NCBI GenBank assembly: GCA_030148045.1
Contig: JASBUE010000208.1
Coordinates: 1-6,908, forward strand
Source of the DNA: Candidatus Tenderia sp.
GTDB taxonomy: Bacteria; Pseudomonadota; Gammaproteobacteria; Tenderiales; Tenderiaceae
DNA: 6,908 nt
Direction: 5' to 3'
The notes beneath the pieces are model-generated. The model did not search any database. It was not told the origin of the DNA and saw only the letters and a program-made list of their open reading frames with translations. Positions 4,494-6,908 of this stretch are shown one piece after another; the first letter of the stretch is position 1, and every line of letters begins with the position of its first letter. The position numbers and the translations under genes are program-made.

Positions 4494-5695
4494 GCACTAC
4501 TGCGAGACGAATCGCCCCCCGGCCGGACGAGCAGTTCCTCGACCATGCCAAGCAGCTGCTTCAGATCGATGGGTTTTTCCAACAAGCCCTTCAGACCGGC
4601 CTTGACAACATCCTGGTCACCGATCTCCCCGCTGAATCCGGTACACAGGATGATCGGCAGGCCGGGCCGCCGGGCCAACATCCGGCGCGCCAGCTCCAGT
4701 CCCTCCATCTGCGGCATCACCTGATCGCTGATTACCAGATCGAAGCCATCGGGATCGTTCAGGAACAGCGCCAGGGCATGGGCGGGGCTGTGGGCCTCGA
4801 CACAGAGATAGCCATAACGGCCCAACAGATCACCCAACATCCGGGTAATCGCCTTTTCGTCATCCACCAGCAGAATGGTGCCGCCGCCGTTCGCGGCCCT
4901 GGGCAACGGCGCCGTCTCAGCCGCTTCGCTGCCCGCTGCGGGGGCGTCGATCTCCCGATAAACCGGCAGATAGACTGAAAAGCGGCTACCCTCGCCGGGG
5001 GCCGATTCGACCCGGATATGGCCGTTGTGGCTGTGCACCAGGCCGTGCACCATGGACAAGCCCATGCCGGTGCCCTTGCCCACCTCCTTGGTGGAGAAAA
5101 AGGGTTCGAAGATGGTGACCAAATGCTCGTCGGCGATGCCTTTACCGCTGTCGCTGACGGTGAATTCGATGTGGTCGCCGGAAAAACTCTGCTGACAGGA
5201 GGTGCACAGGCAACGGGGCACATCCCGGCAGCGCGCCTGGAGGACGACCTGGCCGAAACCATCGATGGCGTCACGGGCGTTGATGACGAGATTGGTGATA
5301 ACCTGATGCAGCTTCACCTGATTGGCGCGTACCGGGGGCAGGCCGGGCTCGACCTCCAGCTTGAATTCGATGGCCGCCGGCAAGGCCGTCTTGATCATGC
5401 GAAAGGCATCCTGAACCAGCGTGTCGGTACGGATCACCTCGGCCTCATGGCTGTCACGGCGGCTGAAGGTCATCAGCTGCGCAATCAACTGTTTGGCCCG
5501 TACACCGGCCTTGCTGATCTCTTCCAGATACCCCATGTATTCGGCATCGCTGACCGGGCACTCCTCGATGGCCAGCGTGGTATAGCCCATGATGGATGAC
5601 AAAATGTTGTTGAAATCGTGCGCCACGCCGCCGGTCAACTGGCCGATGGAATGCAGTTTCTGGGCGTGCTGCAGCTGGTTCTGCAGGGACTGGCG
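4490..5695 (-). CDS. Kinase half (HisKA-HATPase-REC) of an amber-interrupted hybrid sensor histidine kinase
   Basis: Directly after an in-frame TAG the frame continues as RQSLQNQLQHAQKLHSIGQ and then the H-box LTGGVAHDFNNILSS, with the phospho-accepting His codon at 5618-5620. Counting from the TTG at 5638 as residue 1, the catalytic domain has an N-box TNLVINARDA (115-124), a G1 box DSGKGI (163-168), an F-box IFEPFFSTKE (176-185) and a G2 box GKGTGMGLS (187-195). A C-terminal receiver domain (about 253-372) has the acidic pair DD (259-260), phospho-acceptor D305 in VISDQVMP, T333 and K355 in EKP. All catalytic residues are intact. No ATG, GTG or TTG with a ribosome-binding site lies between the TAG and the H-box. 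The TTG at 5638 is inside the H-box region, so a start there would cut the dimerisation helix. The fragment is probably not translated on its own; whether it is made is unknown. Confidence 0.85.
   Translation of the reverse strand, partial: RQSLQNQLQHAQKLHSIGQLTGGVAHDFNNILSSIMGYTTLAIEECPVSDAEYMGYLEEISKAGVRAKQLIAQLMTFSRRDSHEAEVIRTDTLVQDAFRMIKTALPAAIEFKLEVEPGLPPVRANQVKLHQVITNLVINARDAIDGFGQVVLQARCRDVPRCLCTSCQQSFSGDHIEFTVSDSGKGIADEHLVTIFEPFFSTKEVGKGTGMGLSMVHGLVHSHNGHIRVESAPGEGSRFSVYLPVYREIDAPAAGSEAAETAPLPRAANGGGTILLVDDEKAITRMLGDLLGRYGYLCVEAHSPAHALALFLNDPDGFDLVISDQVMPQMEGLELARRMLARRPGLPIILCTGFSGEIGDQDVVKAGLKGLLEKPIDLKQLLGMVEELLVRPGGDSSRSSA
5195..5230 (-). other. Four-cysteine cluster within the kinase ATPase domain
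   Basis: Between the N-box and G1 box the kinase half reads CRDVPRCLCTSC, giving Cys-x5-Cys-x-Cys-x2-Cys. Related hybrid kinases, as I recall, often have a single CxxC at this hairpin, so the position is known to tolerate it, but four cysteines are more than usual. Metal binding or redox sensitivity is speculation. Confidence 0.5.
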
Positions 5696-5698
5696 CTA
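5696..5698 (-). other. In-frame amber stop splitting the hybrid kinase
   Basis: The codons read GAG AGT TAG CGC CAG. The frame is open for 403 codons before it and 401 codons after it, and the protein sequence runs smoothly from a PAC-type ending (MDITEQKRSES) into a HisKA lead-in helix (RQSLQNQLQHAQKL). One base change from CAG or GAG would restore a continuous gene. The cbbL gene, the small membrane protein gene and the kinase itself all end in TAG, so TAG acts as a stop in this genome. Confidence 0.95.
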
Positions 5699-6908
5699 AC
5701 TCTCAGAGCGTTTCTGCTCGGTGATATCCATCAGCGTCCCGGCGATGCGCGTGGCACCGTCCTCGCAGCCGCAGTAGACCACCAGTTGCGAACTGAGATA
5801 ACGCAACTCTCCGTCGGCACGGACGATGCCGAACGTCAGGCTGCGCGACCGACCGTCCTCGATGCAGCTGTGAAGCTGTTGCGTCACCGTCTCGCGCTGT
5901 TCCGGGGTTACGGCGGCCAGCAGGGCTTCCAGTGACGGCTTGACCGCGCCTGGCCGATATCCCAGGATGCGAAACTGCTCGTCGGACCAGATGAATTTGT
6001 CGCTGACCAGGTCCCACTCCCAGCTGCCCATGTGGGCGATCTCCTGCGCCCGTTTGAGATTGATCTCGCTCTCCTTCAGGGCGGCCTCGGTGGCATCACG
6101 CTCGCGGCGGATGCGCAGACCGGTGATGCCATAGGCGATATCGTCGACAAGCAGCTTGAGCAGCTCAATTTCATCGGCGTCGAAGGCGTTACATTCGGCG
6201 GCGTAAATCGCCAGCATGCCGAACACCCGCTCCTCCTGACGAAACGGCAGGGCGATGACCGACAGATAGCCGCGCTGCAGGGCGGGCTCCCGCCAGCGGG
6301 CGAATCGTTCATCTTGGGCCACATCAGCGATGACGATTTCCCGACCCTGGCGTATGGACAGTCCGCCGGGACCGCAGCCTGACTCGCCATCCCCCCAGGT
6401 CACGTCAAGCTGATCCAGGTAACCGTCGTCGTCGCCGGCCTGCGCCATCGGCTGGACCGATTTACGCTTGTCATGGCGGGCATAGCCGACCCAGGCGAAA
6501 CGGTAACGCCCCTCCTTGACCAGGAAATGACAGACATTGTCCAACAGCTGCCGTTCATCCTTCGCGCTCATGATGGCCTTCTGTATCCGGGCCGAGGCCA
6601 GCAAGGCGCGGTTGTATTTTGTCAGCTTCTCCTCCACCTGTTTCTGATGCGAGATATCCGTGCGCAGAGAAATATAGCGTTCAACCCCGCCACGGGCGTT
6701 CAGATACGGCGCGATGGTGGTCCTGACCCAGTAAAGCGTGCCGTCCTTGCGGCGGTTACGAATGTCGCCGTGCCAGACCCGGCCCGCACTGATGGTCGAC
6801 CACAACTCTTGAAAAAACGCCCTGGGATGATAACCGGAGTTGATCACCCTGTGAGTCCGGCCGATCAGCTCCCGGTCCGAATACTGGCTGATGTCACGAA
6901 ACTTCTGG
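5696..6908 (-). CDS. Sensor half (PAS-GAF-PAS) of the amber-interrupted hybrid kinase, 5' end outside window
   Basis: The frame is open from the right edge (first full codon at 6907) for 403 codons to the TAG. Residues 1-85 are the later part of a PAS domain with its PAC segment: RDISQYSDRELIG, the INSGYHPRAFF motif, GDIRNRRKDGTLYWV and a closing SLRTDIS. A helical linker (about 86-112) leads to a GAF domain of the GAF_2 type (about 113-262), recognisable by YRFAWVGYA, VIADVAQDERF, YLSVIALPF and FGMLAIYA. A second linker (about 263-288) precedes another PAS domain (about 289-400) with MGSWEWDLVSDKFIWSDE, RILGYRPG and the PAC end TLMDITEQK. No transmembrane segment is visible, so this part is cytoplasmic. 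The signal sensed cannot be read. A GTG at 6847 lies inside the first PAS domain and is not a credible start. The true start is beyond the window. Confidence 0.85.
   Translation of the reverse strand, partial: QKFRDISQYSDRELIGRTHRVINSGYHPRAFFQELWSTISAGRVWHGDIRNRRKDGTLYWVRTTIAPYLNARGGVERYISLRTDISHQKQVEEKLTKYNRALLASARIQKAIMSAKDERQLLDNVCHFLVKEGRYRFAWVGYARHDKRKSVQPMAQAGDDDGYLDQLDVTWGDGESGCGPGGLSIRQGREIVIADVAQDERFARWREPALQRGYLSVIALPFRQEERVFGMLAIYAAECNAFDADEIELLKLLVDDIAYGITGLRIRRERDATEAALKESEINLKRAQEIAHMGSWEWDLVSDKFIWSDEQFRILGYRPGAVKPSLEALLAAVTPEQRETVTQQLHSCIEDGRSRSLTFGIVRADGELRYLSSQLVVYCGCEDGATRIAGTLMDITEQKRSES

Noticed and set aside
5018..5599. 193-codon open frame on the plus strand opposite the kinase
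   Set aside because: It is antisense to the HisKA and HATPase region and has no domain of its own.
5636..5638. TTG as the start of a stand-alone kinase
   Set aside because: It falls within the H-box region (GQLTGGVAHDFNN), no ribosome-binding sequence precedes it, and the frame extends smoothly upstream to the amber codon.
6845..6847. GTG as the start of the sensor half
   Set aside because: It lies inside a PAS domain just before INSGYHPRAFF, and coding sequence of that domain continues to the window edge.

Overview
The window looks like chromosomal DNA from an autotrophic proteobacterium. The genes most resemble those of chemolithoautotrophic (for example sulfur-oxidising) gammaproteobacteria: a form IA RuBisCO with no carboxysome genes in view, followed by cbbQ, with a divergent cbbR. 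That placement rests on gene order and remembered family features, not on a search. DNA is GC-rich in the genes and AT-rich in the cbbL-cbbR intergenic region.

Left part (1-2735, minus strand): the CO2-fixation operon cbbL-cbbS-cbbQ, read right to left. cbbL and cbbS are complete; cbbQ runs off the left edge after 228 codons. The two spacers are structured. Between cbbL and cbbS is a 125-bp imperfect inverted-repeat element resembling a MITE or intergenic palindromic repeat. Between cbbS and cbbQ are two overlapping inverted repeats that cannot both form fully in RNA.

Middle (2736-2928): a 193-bp divergent regulatory region. It holds LysR-type T-N11-A motifs at an exact 16-bp period, a good candidate cbbR promoter and a weaker candidate cbbL promoter. 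Then cbbR (2929-3918, plus), the LysR-type activator of the operon, with an unusual basic C-terminal tail.

Right part (4038-6908): an unrecognised 119-aa membrane protein with a CxxC pair on either side of a hydrophobic hairpin (plus) converges on a large hybrid sensor histidine kinase (minus). Both end in TAG stops inside one shared long palindrome. The kinase is cut by an in-frame TAG exactly between its last PAS domain and its HisKA domain, so the sensor half (PAS-GAF-PAS, running off the right edge) and the HisKA-HATPase-REC half lie in one reading frame but are separate ORFs. TAG is an ordinary stop elsewhere in the window, so this is most simply a nonsense mutation or a sequencing error; readthrough is a less likely alternative.

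Together, cbbR and cbbLSQ form a standard CO2-fixation regulon: RuBisCO, its activase component and its regulator. Any link of the kinase or the small membrane protein to carbon fixation rests on proximity alone. I saw no tRNA, rRNA, CRISPR array or transposase gene.
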